Assembly (NCBI GenBank): GCA_945873625.1
Contig: CAMCDS010000001.1
Coordinates: forward strand, 160,764-224,763
Source of the DNA: an uncultured Porphyromonadaceae bacterium
GTDB taxonomy: Bacteria; Bacteroidota; Bacteroidia; Bacteroidales; Muribaculaceae
Length of the DNA: 64,000 nt
Direction of reading: 5' to 3'
In this document: positions 36,192 through 44,560 of the stretch, one piece after another
How positions within the stretch are numbered: position 1 is the stretch's first letter
Layout: every line of letters begins with the position of its first letter
Translations under genes and position numbers: made by a program
The notes under the pieces: generated by a model
The model's input: the letters and a program-made list of their open reading frames with translations, nothing else
What the model was told of the DNA's origin: nothing
The model's database searches: none

Positions 36192-37273
36192 ACGAAGCGG
36201 TCGCCGAAGCGCGACTTGACGTCGTTGACCACCTGGCGTATCTTCTGCTCGTCGGCTATCGGGAAGATAAGGAGCGCGTTGCCGTTGTCGGCCACGATGT
36301 AGTCCTTGAGGCCGGAGGCCACGATTATCTTGTCGCCGGTAACGGCGAAGACGCTTCCCGAGCATCCGGAGGCGATCACCTTGCAGTTCTGCGTAACGTT
36401 GCCCTCGGCTCCGCGCGGCGAAATCTCGTAGAGCGCCTTCCATGTGCCGAGGTCGCTCCATCCGAGGTCTACGGTCTTGACGTAGACGTTGGAGGCCTTC
36501 TCCATCACGGCATAGTCGATCGAGATGCTCTGTGCGTTCTGGAAGTTGGCGTCGATGAATTCGTTTTCGAGCGAGGTGTTGTAGTATTTCCGGCCTGAGT
36601 CGAAGAGCTGCGCCATGTCGGGGCAGAACTCGTCGAAGGCCTTGAGCACGTCGTCGGCGCGCCAGATGAATATTCCGGAGTTCCAGAAAAACTCGCCGCT
36701 GTCGACGAAGAGGCGCGCCATCTCGGGGTTGGGCTTCTCGGTGAACGACTTTACCTTGCGCACGTCGTCGCATCCCTCCACCTCGGCGCCGAGCTGTATG
36801 TAGCCGTAGCCGGTGTTGGGCGATGTAGGCTTGATGCCGAGGGTCAGCAGGCGTCCGCCGCCGGCCACGAAGTCCATGCCGCTCTCTATGGCCTCGACAA
36901 AGGCGTTCTCCTTGAGCACGAGGTGGTCGGAGGGGAGGGTGGTGATAACCGCCTCGGGATTGCGGGCCGCGATATGGTGCGTGGCCCAGAGGATGCAGGG
37001 AGCCGTGTTGCGGCGCGCCGGCTCGAAGAGGATGTTGCCGGCGGGAATCTCCGGCAGCTGCTCCCTGATGACCGAGGCGTATTTGGCGTTGGTTACGAGG
37101 ATGATGTTCTCGACGGGCACCACGGGGCGCACCCTGTCGACGGTCATCTGCAGCAGCGAGCGGCCGGTGCCGAAGAAATCAAGAAACTGCTTCGGCATGT
37201 TGTCGCGGCTGAAGGGCCAGAATCGCGACCCTACCCCTCCGCACATTATCACGCAATATCTTTCGTTGTTCAT
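36188..37273 (-). CDS. manC: Mannose-1-phosphate guanylyltransferase
   Basis: A 361-residue nucleotidyltransferase making GDP-mannose. The pyrophosphorylase signature CGGVGSRFWPFSRDNMPKQF at the N-terminus, ILFEPARRNTAPCILWA near 78 and the FTEKPNPEMA motif near 168 are typical. It lacks the C-terminal isomerase domain of bifunctional enzymes. It supplies GDP-mannose and GDP-fucose for surface glycans. Coupled by 4-bp overlap to yraN. Confidence 0.95.
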   Translation of the reverse strand: MNNERYCVIMCGGVGSRFWPFSRDNMPKQFLDFFGTGRSLLQMTVDRVRPVVPVENIILVTNAKYASVIREQLPEIPAGNILFEPARRNTAPCILWATHHIAARNPEAVITTLPSDHLVLKENAFVEAIESGMDFVAGGGRLLTLGIKPTSPNTGYGYIQLGAEVEGCDDVRKVKSFTEKPNPEMARLFVDSGEFFWNSGIFIWRADDVLKAFDEFCPDMAQLFDSGRKYYNTSLENEFIDANFQNAQSISIDYAVMEKASNVYVKTVDLGWSDLGTWKALYEISPRGAEGNVTQNCKVIASGCSGSVFAVTGDKIIVASGLKDYIVADNGNALLIFPIADEQKIRQVVNDVKSRFGDRFV

Positions 37274-37358
37274 GGTCTGGACTGTTGATTAGGTGTCTGA
37301 TTGATGTTATGACTCTCTTCGGGGGAGGGACAACCCTCCCCCAGCGGGGCTCCGGGAC

Positions 37359-39149
37359 TCAGTCGGCCGTTATAGGCTTGAACTGATGCTTCACGCCTTC
37401 GACCACATTGAGCATGTAGTCGCCGAGCTTCTCTGCCTCGGAGATGAGGTCCATGAAGAATATGCCTTCCTGGTAATCGTACTCCTTGTTGTTGATGTTG
37501 AAGATGTTGCCGTCGCGCAGCGAGTTGCGGAGATTGTTGATCTCGCGCTCCTTGTTGTAGGCGGCCACAATCTTCGAGCCTTCGGGGGTCTCCATCTCGC
37601 GGAGAATCTCGAGGGTATTGACCATGGCGTCTTCCACCATGGCATACATCGTGTCGATCTCCTTGAGCACCGGCTCGTCGAAGTCGACGTGGTTGCGGTT
37701 TTTGCGCGTGAGGGTCTTGGCCACGTTGAAGCATCCGTCGGCTATCGACTCTATCTCGCTGATGATGCGGAGCATGCCGGCTATGCGCATCTTGCCTTCG
37801 GGGCTGAGGCGCCCTTCGGCCACGTGGTTGAGGAAGTTGCCGATTTCGATTTCCATGCGGTCGGAAATCTCTTCGTATTTCTCGATGCGGTTGTATGTCT
37901 TCTGATAGTTCTCGTCCTTCTCCTTGAGGTGGATGAGGTCGCGCGCCATGCCGAGCATACGGTGCACGCGCTCGCCGTAGACCACAATCTCCTTCTGCGC
38001 CTGCGTGATGTTGAGCTCTGAGGCCGAAAGCATGCCGCGGCCGATGTATTTGAGCGAGAACTCCTCTTCCATATCCTTATGGCGGGTAGGCATAATCCAG
38101 CATACGACCTTCACGTAGAGCTTGGTGAACCATATCATCATGAGAAGGTTGAACGTATTGAAGACGGTCGGGAACATCGCCAGGCCGAAGGCCACGGAGG
38201 CCTGGGCCTTCGACGTCAGCCCCCCCTTAGGGTCGAGGAGCGTGCTGTCGGCCATGCTGCCGTCGACGGCCTTGTCGATGTCGAGCGGATTGAGGCCCTG
38301 GCAGGCCTGCGTGATGTCGGCCACAAGCTCGCTGAACGGGTGGAAGATGCAGAGCACTATGATGGAGCCTATCACGTTGAAGAGCACATGGCCCATGGCC
38401 GTGCGCTTGGCCGCGAGGTTACCGCTCAGCGAGGCGAGCACGGGCGTGATGGTGGTTCCGATGTTGCCGCCAAGGATGATGGCGCAGCCGAGCTCGAACG
38501 AAATCCACCCCTGAGAGCACATTATCAAGGTGATGGCAAACGTGGCCGCCGAACTCTGGGCCACCATCGTGAGCACTATGCCGATGCCGAAGAAAATCAG
38601 CACCGACCCGAAGCCGAGCGACGTGTAGCCGCTGAGAAACTTCAGCATCTCGGGGTTTTCCTGCAGGTTGGGCACATACTGGCTTATCATGTCGAGGCCC
38701 ATGAAGAGGAAGCAGAAGCCTATCAGGAACTCGCCCAAGCTCTTGTAGGCGCTCTTCTTCATGAAGAGCATGGGCACGCCGACGGCCAGCAGCAGGATGC
38801 TGTAGTCGGAGATGTTGACCTCAAACGAGAAGGCGGATATGATCCAGGTGGTTACAGTGGTGCCGACGTTGGCGCCGAAGATGACGGCCATCGACTGCGC
38901 GAGCGACATGAGGCCGGCGTTGACGAAGCTCACCACCATCACCGTCGAAGCCGACGAGCTCTGTATCAGCGCCGTAATCAGGAGACCGGTGATGACGCCC
39001 GTTACGCGGTTCTTGGTCATCACGCCGAGGATGGTGCGCAGGCGGTCGCCAGCCACTTTCTGCAAGCCTTCGCTCATCACCTTCATGCCGTAGAGAAACA
39101 GGCATACCGAACCGAGCAGGCTTATGAAATCAATTATGGTATAATTCAT
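37359..39149 (-). CDS. Na/Pi cotransporter (NptA/YjbB family) with PhoU-like C-terminus
   Basis: A 596-residue protein. Two Na/Pi cotransporter repeats occur in the first 370 residues, with QSSSASTVMVVSFVNAGL near 65 and QSSAATFAITLIMCSQGW near 205 as the paired QSS motifs and LFLYGMKVMSEGLQ at the N-terminus. The last 200 residues are helical and PhoU-like. It probably exports or imports phosphate with sodium. The start at 39149 gives the family N-terminus MNYTIIDFISLLG; the 612-codon frame adds an unlikely leader. Confidence 0.92.
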   Translation of the reverse strand: MNYTIIDFISLLGSVCLFLYGMKVMSEGLQKVAGDRLRTILGVMTKNRVTGVITGLLITALIQSSSASTVMVVSFVNAGLMSLAQSMAVIFGANVGTTVTTWIISAFSFEVNISDYSILLLAVGVPMLFMKKSAYKSLGEFLIGFCFLFMGLDMISQYVPNLQENPEMLKFLSGYTSLGFGSVLIFFGIGIVLTMVAQSSAATFAITLIMCSQGWISFELGCAIILGGNIGTTITPVLASLSGNLAAKRTAMGHVLFNVIGSIIVLCIFHPFSELVADITQACQGLNPLDIDKAVDGSMADSTLLDPKGGLTSKAQASVAFGLAMFPTVFNTFNLLMMIWFTKLYVKVVCWIMPTRHKDMEEEFSLKYIGRGMLSASELNITQAQKEIVVYGERVHRMLGMARDLIHLKEKDENYQKTYNRIEKYEEISDRMEIEIGNFLNHVAEGRLSPEGKMRIAGMLRIISEIESIADGCFNVAKTLTRKNRNHVDFDEPVLKEIDTMYAMVEDAMVNTLEILREMETPEGSKIVAAYNKEREINNLRNSLRDGNIFNINNKEYDYQEGIFFMDLISEAEKLGDYMLNVVEGVKHQFKPITAD

Positions 39150-39280
39150 CTTCAGTCGGGATAAAAGGCAGCCTGCCGCATGCGGCTCCCGCACCACGGA
39201 AGCGTACGGAATACCCGGTCCGCATCTCGGCTGCGCTTCGGGATTGAAAATAGTTCGCGAAATTAGTCAAAATATCTGAA

Positions 39281-39395
39281 TAAGTAAGAGTTCAAATTAA
39301 TTTTATGCTGTCCGCGACGTTATTTTTGAGTCGATTCCAGCCTGACCTGAAAGAAGACATCTCAATATCCCGCTGAGAGACAGGCCGGAAGCGCA
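39281..39395. repeat. Palindromic element C, truncated
   Basis: TAAGTAAG at 39281, TCCGCGACGTTATTTTTGAG and the later CAGGCCGGAAGCG match the reverse complement of element A in the same order. The expected second terminus is absent: the sequence runs into the 3' end of the Crp/Fnr pseudogene (stop at 39397). It is upstream of the Na/Pi cotransporter gene. Confidence 0.65.
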
Positions 39396-39396
39396 T

Positions 39397-40039
39397 TCAT
39401 TCGGCTATCAGCGGCAACTCCTTGGTGAGGATGCGCTTCAGGCGCGAGAAGTATTCGGGAGTGATGCCCAGATACGAGGCGAGGATGCGCTGAGGCACAT
39501 CGGCCATCAGCTCGGGACGCACTTTAAGAAGCGATGCGAAGCGTTCGCGCGCAGTCCCGTTGTTCAACCTCCGGTTCTTGTATTCCTGATAGAAGAGTTC
39601 CTCCTCGGCGTAATGCAGCATCCACACGGCCGCCTCGATGTCGGTGGTGAGCAGACGGCGGTAAGACGTCTGCGAGATGACGAGCACCTCGGTAGCCCCC
39701 CCACACGTCGACCTTATAATAAGAGGCAATCCCCTTCACGAAGGAATGTTTGTTGTAGAACACGCTCCCGGGCAGGGCAAACCCGAACGTCCGCTCGCGC
39801 TCGCCGTCCATGTCGCTGAAACGCACTATCCCCTTCTTCACCACATAGACATTGGTGTCGACCTTGCCGGGCTCGGTGAGCACGTCGGCAGAGGTGAGTT
39901 TACGGAGCTTGCCGAGGCCGATAAACCTGTCGAGAAGGGTGTCGGAGGGCTTGAATGCACATTCGGCGCGGAGAAGTGTCTTGAGTCGATTCATCTGATC
40001 TGCTGGAAGTGTTTTGTTTGTCCCTGCAAATATACTCAT
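39397..40039 (-). pseudogene. Crp/Fnr-family regulator broken by a frameshift
   Basis: The first frame (from the ATG at 40039, or 39994) encodes a cyclic-nucleotide-binding-like domain (DTNVYVVKKGIVRFSDMDGE); the second frame, ending at 39397, encodes the rest of the domain and a C-terminal helix-turn-helix (VPQRILASYLGITPEYFSRL). They join at a run of seven C on the plus strand (39696-39702). With six, the protein would read continuously through VDVWGATEVLV to about 213 residues. So there is a one-base insertion: a real mutation, a phase-variable tract, or a sequencing error. Confidence 0.85.
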
Positions 40040-40082
40040 TTATTCCCACAAAAGCCTAAATACCCGGCGAAAAAATCCGCAC

Positions 40083-41051
40083 TCACCCCCCTTTCGCCGC
40101 CCGGCGCCGCTTGCCGACGTTGGTGAGCACCATGCCGCCGACTATCACGGCCATGGCCAGAACCTGCGGCCAGCGCAGGCTGTCGAGCTTCATGAGCACG
40201 GCCGCCACCGTAGCCACCACCGGCACAAGATACTGATAGATAGACACAAGCTCCGACCCGATGCTACGGATGGCCGGCTGCACGAGGAAATAGGCGATGA
40301 ACGTCGGACAGAGCAGAATAAACCCTATCTCGAGCCAGGGCACGGCCGACGCCGACGCCAGAATAGGCATGCCGCGCATACCCGGAAGCAGAAACAGAGC
40401 CGGTAGCGAGGCGAACAGAAACACCCAGCGGAGCATCGTGGCCGGACGGTAACGCTGAGTAGGCCCCTCGAGCACCACGAGATAGAACGCATAGCACACC
40501 GTCGACGCTATGGCAAGCAGGTCTCCCAGCAGGCTGTCGGCCGCGTGGCCGCCCCCGCGGCCGCCGAGAATCACGATTACCGCCCCCGCAAACGACACCA
40601 GCACGCCGGCCCACTCCGTAAGCGAAGCCCGCTGATGCCGGAACACCACATTCATCAGTATCACAAACATGGGAGGCAGCGTCATGATAATCGAAATGTC
40701 GATAGGGTTGCCGTAGCGCAACGACGTTACAAACAGATAGATGAAGCCGAAAAGACCCACGACGCCGCCAACACAGAGACGCAACCAGTCGCCTCGGCCC
40801 GTAATGCGCCCTCCGCGCATGAAAAGCGACACAAGCCAGAACAGCACACAGCCACCCATCAGACGCACGACCACTACATCGTCGGCGCTCATCCACTCAG
40901 GAATAAGAGCTTTCGTAACAGGGACATTCACGCCCCAGAACAACGCCGCGAGAAAAATACACGCATTGCCGGCCGCAGCGCCAATGCCACGCCTGCCGCC
41001 GGCACCCCCTGAGCCGGGAGAAACAATATCATTCTTCATAACACTATGCAA
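40083..41051 (-). CDS. DMT-superfamily (EamA) transporter
   Basis: A 322-residue membrane protein with about ten helices in two EamA repeats. LAALFWGVNVPVTKALIP near residue 33 and SIIMTLPPMFVILMN and GDLLAIASTVCYAFYLVV in the middle are typical of drug/metabolite transporters. Substrate unknown. It ends 1 bp before the decayed metallopeptidase coordinates begin and lies upstream of the regulator pseudogene by 43 bp. An ATG five codons later is an alternative start. Confidence 0.88.
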   Translation of the reverse strand: MHSVMKNDIVSPGSGGAGGRRGIGAAAGNACIFLAALFWGVNVPVTKALIPEWMSADDVVVVRLMGGCVLFWLVSLFMRGGRITGRGDWLRLCVGGVVGLFGFIYLFVTSLRYGNPIDISIIMTLPPMFVILMNVVFRHQRASLTEWAGVLVSFAGAVIVILGGRGGGHAADSLLGDLLAIASTVCYAFYLVVLEGPTQRYRPATMLRWVFLFASLPALFLLPGMRGMPILASASAVPWLEIGFILLCPTFIAYFLVQPAIRSIGSELVSIYQYLVPVVATVAAVLMKLDSLRWPQVLAMAVIVGGMVLTNVGKRRRAAKGG

Positions 41052-41052
41052 T

Positions 41053-41918
41053 TTACAATGACTGATAAGACGGACTGAACGTGTCGCCGTCGCTCAGACG
41101 CCCCGTGGAGGCACCCTTCTCAAGCCAGCGCACACGCTGGTCGGAACGCCCGTGGTCGAACGTCTCCGGAACGGCATACCCCTGCGCCTGCTTCTGAAGA
41201 TAATCGTCGCCGATCTTCGACGCGGCACGCAGCCCCTCCTCTATATCACCCTCCTCGAGCGAACCAAACATCTCATTGTCGTGATAGGCCCACACGCCCG
41301 CATAGAAATCGGCCTGAAGCTCAGTGCGCACGCTCATGCGGTTGGCCTCCGTCTTGTCAAGACGCGCCATCTGCTCATGCGCCTTGTCGAGCGTGCCCAG
41401 CAGATACTGCACATGATGCCCCACCTCATGGGCCACCACGTAAGCAAACGCGAAATCGCCCCCGGCACCCATCTCCTTCTCCATCTGCTCAAAAACGACA
41501 GATCGATATACATCGTCTTGTCAGCCGAACAATAGAAGGGACCCGTGGCGGCAGTGGCCCCTCCTCAGCCCGAGTTGACCGAACACGTAAAAAACACCAG
41601 CTTGGGAGGCTCATACTTCAGCCCCATCTTCTCAAACTCCTTGGTCCACACATCCTCCGTGCCCGCCAGAATCTGACGCACAAAAGTAGCCGACTCCTCC
41701 TCGGCCGCCGTAGGGGTATAAGTCTGCTCCTGCCGGCTCTGCATCTGCTGAAGGCCACCCTGCGTGATCACCTACAGAGGATTGCCCCCCGACATCCACA
41801 CCACAAGAGCCGCAATCACGATACCCGCGATGCCGCCGATACCCGCAATCTTCACACCCGAACGTCTGCCGCGCCGGTCCTCCACATTATTACTGAGACG
41901 TCGTCCGTTTAGTCGCAT
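41053..41918 (-). pseudogene. Neutral zinc metallopeptidase (YpfJ/KPN_02809 type), decayed
   Basis: The frame starts at 41918 (MRLNGRRLSNNVEDRRGRR, then a membrane helix IAGIGGIAGIVIAALVVW). It is interrupted by TAG at 41772-41774 after GNPL, and by TGA at 41565-41567 where the family has a Gly-Cys-Gly segment, and then shifts frame near 41484-41490 in a T-run (DLSF before EQMEKEMGAGG). The C-terminal frame (41053-41484) still encodes VVAHEVGHHVQYLLG with the HExxH zinc site. Three lesions make a functional product very unlikely. Confidence 0.88.
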
Positions 41919-42130
41919 ACGCAAAAACAATTAAGAGCAATAAAAACCGGGCGCCATGCAGACACGACACCCGCATATATAGAGAAAACGCGCCCGGCCG
42001 CCACAAAGTTGCGCCCGCCGCCCACAAAACCCCCGACACCGCCACGCCACCCAACGCCCTAATTTCCAAACATCTACCCCACCCCACACCTCATCCCGTA
42101 AAAAATAATTCAAAAATAATCCCCGAAAAA
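41919..42130. other. Intergenic stretch before tRNA-Phe promoter
   Basis: No gene, repeat or terminator that I can support. It is rich in C on the plus strand and then becomes AT-richer towards the tRNA promoter. Confidence 0.5.
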
Positions 42131-42162
42131 TTTGCACGAACCGCGAAAACATACTAACTTTG
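42131..42162 (+). promoter_or_regulatory. Promoter of tRNA-Phe
   Basis: TTTG (42131-42134) lies exactly 20 bp before TAACTTTG (42155-42162), a full consensus pair, about 90 bp upstream of the tRNA. Confidence 0.75.
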
Positions 42163-42252
42163 CACTCGCAAACGCCCGACACGCGGTTCCGACCGAAAGT
42201 CAGCCTGCCACTCCGGCAACATGAATCGGAATAAAGTTTGCGAAACATAATT

Positions 42253-42325
42253 GGTGCCATAGCTCAGTTGGTAGAGCAAAGGACTGAAAATCCTTGTGTC
42301 CCCGGTTCGATTCCTGGTGGCACCA
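42253..42325 (+). tRNA. tRNA-Phe (anticodon GAA)
   Basis: A 73-nt cloverleaf: acceptor GGTGCCA/TGGCACC with discriminator A, D arm GCTCAGTTGGTAGAGC, anticodon loop CTGAAAA giving GAA, and T arm CCCGGTTCGATTCCTGG-type. CCA is not encoded. AT-rich island DNA starts just downstream, so it is a likely integration site. Confidence 0.97.
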
Positions 42326-42327
42326 CA

Positions 42328-42362
42328 AAAGACCGTTAATTCTCAATGAGTTAGCGGTCTTT
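42328..42362 (+). terminator. Terminator after tRNA-Phe
   Basis: AAAGACCGTTAA (42328-42339) pairs with TTAGCGGTCTTT (42351-42362) with one wobble; T-rich sequence follows. Confidence 0.65.
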
Positions 42363-42383
42363 CGTTTAACTACACTCCACCAA

Positions 42384-42639
42384 GTCACCACAAAAGTCAC
42401 CACACCCTACTTAATTTATTGATATAATATGCTTTATGCGTGTCGTGGTGTATGCGCATCTATATGCGCCGACTTCTAACTTGCTGATATTCAACTATTG
42501 ATTTATTGTCATTCATCATCGTTCACCACCGTTCAAATCCACCAAGCCTCCTCAATACCCTAAACTTTAACAGACTTTAACTATGTGGAAGCCTCTAAAA
42601 TGTGGTGACCTATGCCTAAAATCAACCCGGGTCACCACA
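42384..42639. repeat. Iterated 9-mer GTCACCACA next to tRNA-Phe
   Basis: GTCACCACA occurs at 42384-42392, 42396-42404 and 42631-42639, and in inverted form at 42601-42609. The tRNA end sequence CACCACAAAAG (42321-42331) recurs at 42386-42396. The pattern resembles recombinase arm sites near an attachment site, but no integrase is adjacent. Otherwise 42405-42810 holds no gene that I can support. Confidence 0.55.
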
Positions 42640-42810
42640 CTTAAATTATAAAATCTGTTAATATTTTGGAAGAGACCTCCGTCAGCAGAGGCTGTTCCAA
42701 GGCTCTACTTAATCCTTCCCTTAGCTCCCTTCATTAAAGAAACAAAGAGAAGGTACTGGATTCTATTGTTGGATTCTATTCGATGCTGAAAATTTTTATT
42801 CCCTGATTCC

Positions 42811-42841
42811 ATTGAACTATGGGATATTATAGCTAACTTTG
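42811..42841 (+). promoter_or_regulatory. Promoter of the candidate structured RNA
   Basis: TAACTTTG (42834-42841) is a consensus -7 box with an ATTG -33 element (42811-42814) 19 bp upstream. Transcription would begin near 42848. Confidence 0.5.
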
Positions 42842-42848
42842 CAATCGG

Positions 42849-43065
42849 ATAGCTCATAGTCTGTCCGGACATTTTGAAACAAAGAGGCGTTATGTCTTCT
42901 GCTTGTACGGATAAAGCGTAGGAAACTTACATCCAAGTATATGCAAGAGAAAGTCATGACAGTCTCCATGCCATAAGGCGTGGAACTGTTATTCCCACAT
43001 CTTCATATACAGGTATTCCTACCACCTATCCGTAAAGGCGTGGCATAGCAGCCCACGCCTCTTTT
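42849..43065 (+). ncRNA. Candidate rod-shaped small RNA (6S-like?)
   Basis: Between a consensus promoter and an intrinsic terminator there is no reading frame, but a long series of complementary blocks in nested order: 42881-42890 with 43055-43064 (10 bp), 42891-42894 with 43044-43047, 42906-42913 with 43027-43034 (8 bp), 42919-42924 with 43016-43021, 42937-42943 with 43004-43010, 42959-42963 with 42985-42989, and an apical stem 42966-42972/42977-42983 with an ATAA loop. This makes one rod of about 184 nt with an 11 x 9 nt central bubble, like 6S RNA. The 3' arm can instead form a terminator hairpin (43036-43043 with 43053-43060 before TTTTATTT). Identity is a hypothesis; the pairing is read directly. 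Confidence 0.5.
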
Positions 43066-43105
43066 ATTTATTATTAGGTGTTGGGTTGACACCAAAGCTC
43101 TTAAT

Positions 43106-43342
43106 ATGTCAGTATTAGAAATCTTTGATGCGTACAATGACCTCCAAATCAGACAAATTTTGAGTGGCAGGACAATACAGATAAAATATAAGGACGGCTC
43201 ACCCAAGATGGGTGTTGTAACAAATTTTATAAGTGCTGAAGCTGATATTGCAAACAGATCTATCGTAGGCATTATTTTGGATGAGGTTAATGAGATTGTG
43301 ATATCCAAGGATATTATCCAAGGTATCGATATATTGAAGTAG
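43106..43342 (+). CDS. Small hypothetical protein
   Basis: A 78-residue acidic protein without signal peptide or membrane helix, predicted mixed alpha-beta (VLEIFDAYNDLQIRQILSG, then beta-rich IQIKYKDGSPKMGVVTNFI). I do not recognise a family. The AT-rich codon use matches the three genes after it and not the core genes. It starts 13 bp after a small GGTGT/ACACC hairpin and ends 7 bp before the next gene, so it probably leads a four-gene operon. Confidence 0.65.
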   Translation: MSVLEIFDAYNDLQIRQILSGRTIQIKYKDGSPKMGVVTNFISAEADIANRSIVGIILDEVNEIVISKDIIQGIDILK

Positions 43343-43349
43343 TGAAGCA

Positions 43350-44045
43350 ATGAGCATCAAAGTAACGAAGTTAGGATTAATCCTTAGTATGTTGCTGAAT
43401 CTTATTCTCGGCTGCTTACTCTTCCTAAAGTCTTGTTCTCAAACGTCTCAATCTACCGATAAGAATAAAGATAAAAAGAATAACTTAGAAGCCGTGCAGC
43501 AGAAAGCTATTGCTTATATGCATAATGCCATATGCGAAAATCTTTATTACCCCGATACATATGATCCTGTGAAAACAATAGTTGACAGCGTCTTTTACGG
43601 TCCACTTACAGACATGGAATGTGTGCAAGCTGCTGAAGAATTGATTGATTTAAGATCTCAATATTCATCGGCACAAAGCGCTTATAGTTATGCTATCGAC
43701 CAAATTAATTTTCATGGAATTACCGACTTGGGTACATTTCACTGGGGTAAGGATAGAGACGAAGCAAAGTCAACCATGAAACAACTTCAAAATAAAATCG
43801 AACAAACACAATCCACAATAAAGAATCGAGATTTCTCTATGGATGGTAAGTTCATAGGATGGCAGGTCGTACATCGTTATCGAGCTGCCAATAGTAAAGG
43901 AGAAGTGTCTTTTGGAAATGTTCTCTACATATTAAATTTGGACCTCACAGAGAGTTATTTTAGATATTCTCTTGACAACGGGGAAAACAACTTCGAATCA
44001 ATTAAAAAAGTGATAGAAACTGAATTAGAATCAAACATTCAATAA
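43350..44045 (+). CDS. Hypothetical membrane-anchored protein
   Basis: A 231-residue protein with one N-terminal hydrophobic helix (about residues 8-27) followed by KSCSQTSQ, then a soluble domain with a helical middle (about 95-165, coiled-coil-like KQLQNKIEQTQSTIKN) and a beta-rich end. It may be a membrane-anchored periplasmic protein or a lipoprotein (Cys 29 is at a weak lipobox). No family recognised. It is 7 bp after the 78-codon gene and 8 bp before the lipoprotein gene. Confidence 0.7.
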   Translation: MSIKVTKLGLILSMLLNLILGCLLFLKSCSQTSQSTDKNKDKKNNLEAVQQKAIAYMHNAICENLYYPDTYDPVKTIVDSVFYGPLTDMECVQAAEELIDLRSQYSSAQSAYSYAIDQINFHGITDLGTFHWGKDRDEAKSTMKQLQNKIEQTQSTIKNRDFSMDGKFIGWQVVHRYRAANSKGEVSFGNVLYILNLDLTESYFRYSLDNGENNFESIKKVIETELESNIQ

Positions 44046-44053
44046 ACTGTAAA

Positions 44054-44539
44054 ATGAAAAAAATCACGAGCAAACTAAATCTCTTAGTTATACCTATAAT
44101 ATGTTGCATGCTCTTATTTTCATGCAATAAAGATAACGAGCCGGATACTCCAGGCGACAATCAAACAAATCATGGGAATAATTCCGAAGGAAACAACTCA
44201 AATAGTCCTGAAAACTATTACTTTAGGGTTGAAACCCAAGTCGGAAATATACGACCTGAGGCTGGCAGTCAAGTCATCTCATTTGATTGCAACCAGCCGT
44301 GGTCTGTTTCATATAATGGTGATATTAGTGGTTTTTCATATTCTCCTTCAAATGGAAATGGGAAAGGGCGAATAGCAATAAAATATGATGAAGTCAAGTA
44401 TCGGGAAACTTCAAATGAAATTAGCTGGAATGAATCCGGTACTTTGACATTTCATATACGAGAAGGCAATTCAAAGGATTTTAAAAATACTACGTATAAT
44501 GTCTACATTAGTCGTAGAGGAAATAAAAAGAAAGTATGA
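44054..44539 (+). CDS. Hypothetical lipoprotein with BACON-like domain
   Basis: A 161-residue protein with a lipobox (LLFSC, cysteine at residue 24), an Asn/Asp-rich linker (about 27-55) and one beta-sandwich-like domain (RVETQVGNIRPEAGSQVISFDCNQPWSV-type spacing, with the W-S pair seen in BACON domains). It is probably outer-membrane attached. The domain call is tentative. Third gene of the AT-rich cassette. Confidence 0.6.
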   Translation: MKKITSKLNLLVIPIICCMLLFSCNKDNEPDTPGDNQTNHGNNSEGNNSNSPENYYFRVETQVGNIRPEAGSQVISFDCNQPWSVSYNGDISGFSYSPSNGNGKGRIAIKYDEVKYRETSNEISWNESGTLTFHIREGNSKDFKNTTYNVYISRRGNKKKV

Positions 44540-44560
44540 CACAATAATATCGGATAAACG

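Noticed and set aside
35814..36773. 319-codon minus-strand frame around yraN
   Set aside because: Only its last 125 codons match YraN; the rest is an arginine-rich shadow of manC, and the start at 36191 overlaps the manC stop as expected.
38079..39164. Plus-strand 361-codon frame opposite the Na/Pi cotransporter gene
   Set aside because: His-, Glu- and Arg-rich shadow frame of a well-supported gene; the same holds for other long antisense frames such as 14848-16077, 25053-26102 and 20207-21367.
42200..42403. Minus-strand open frame across tRNA-Phe
   Set aside because: It is antisense to the tRNA and its terminator; such frames recur wherever this tRNA occurs.
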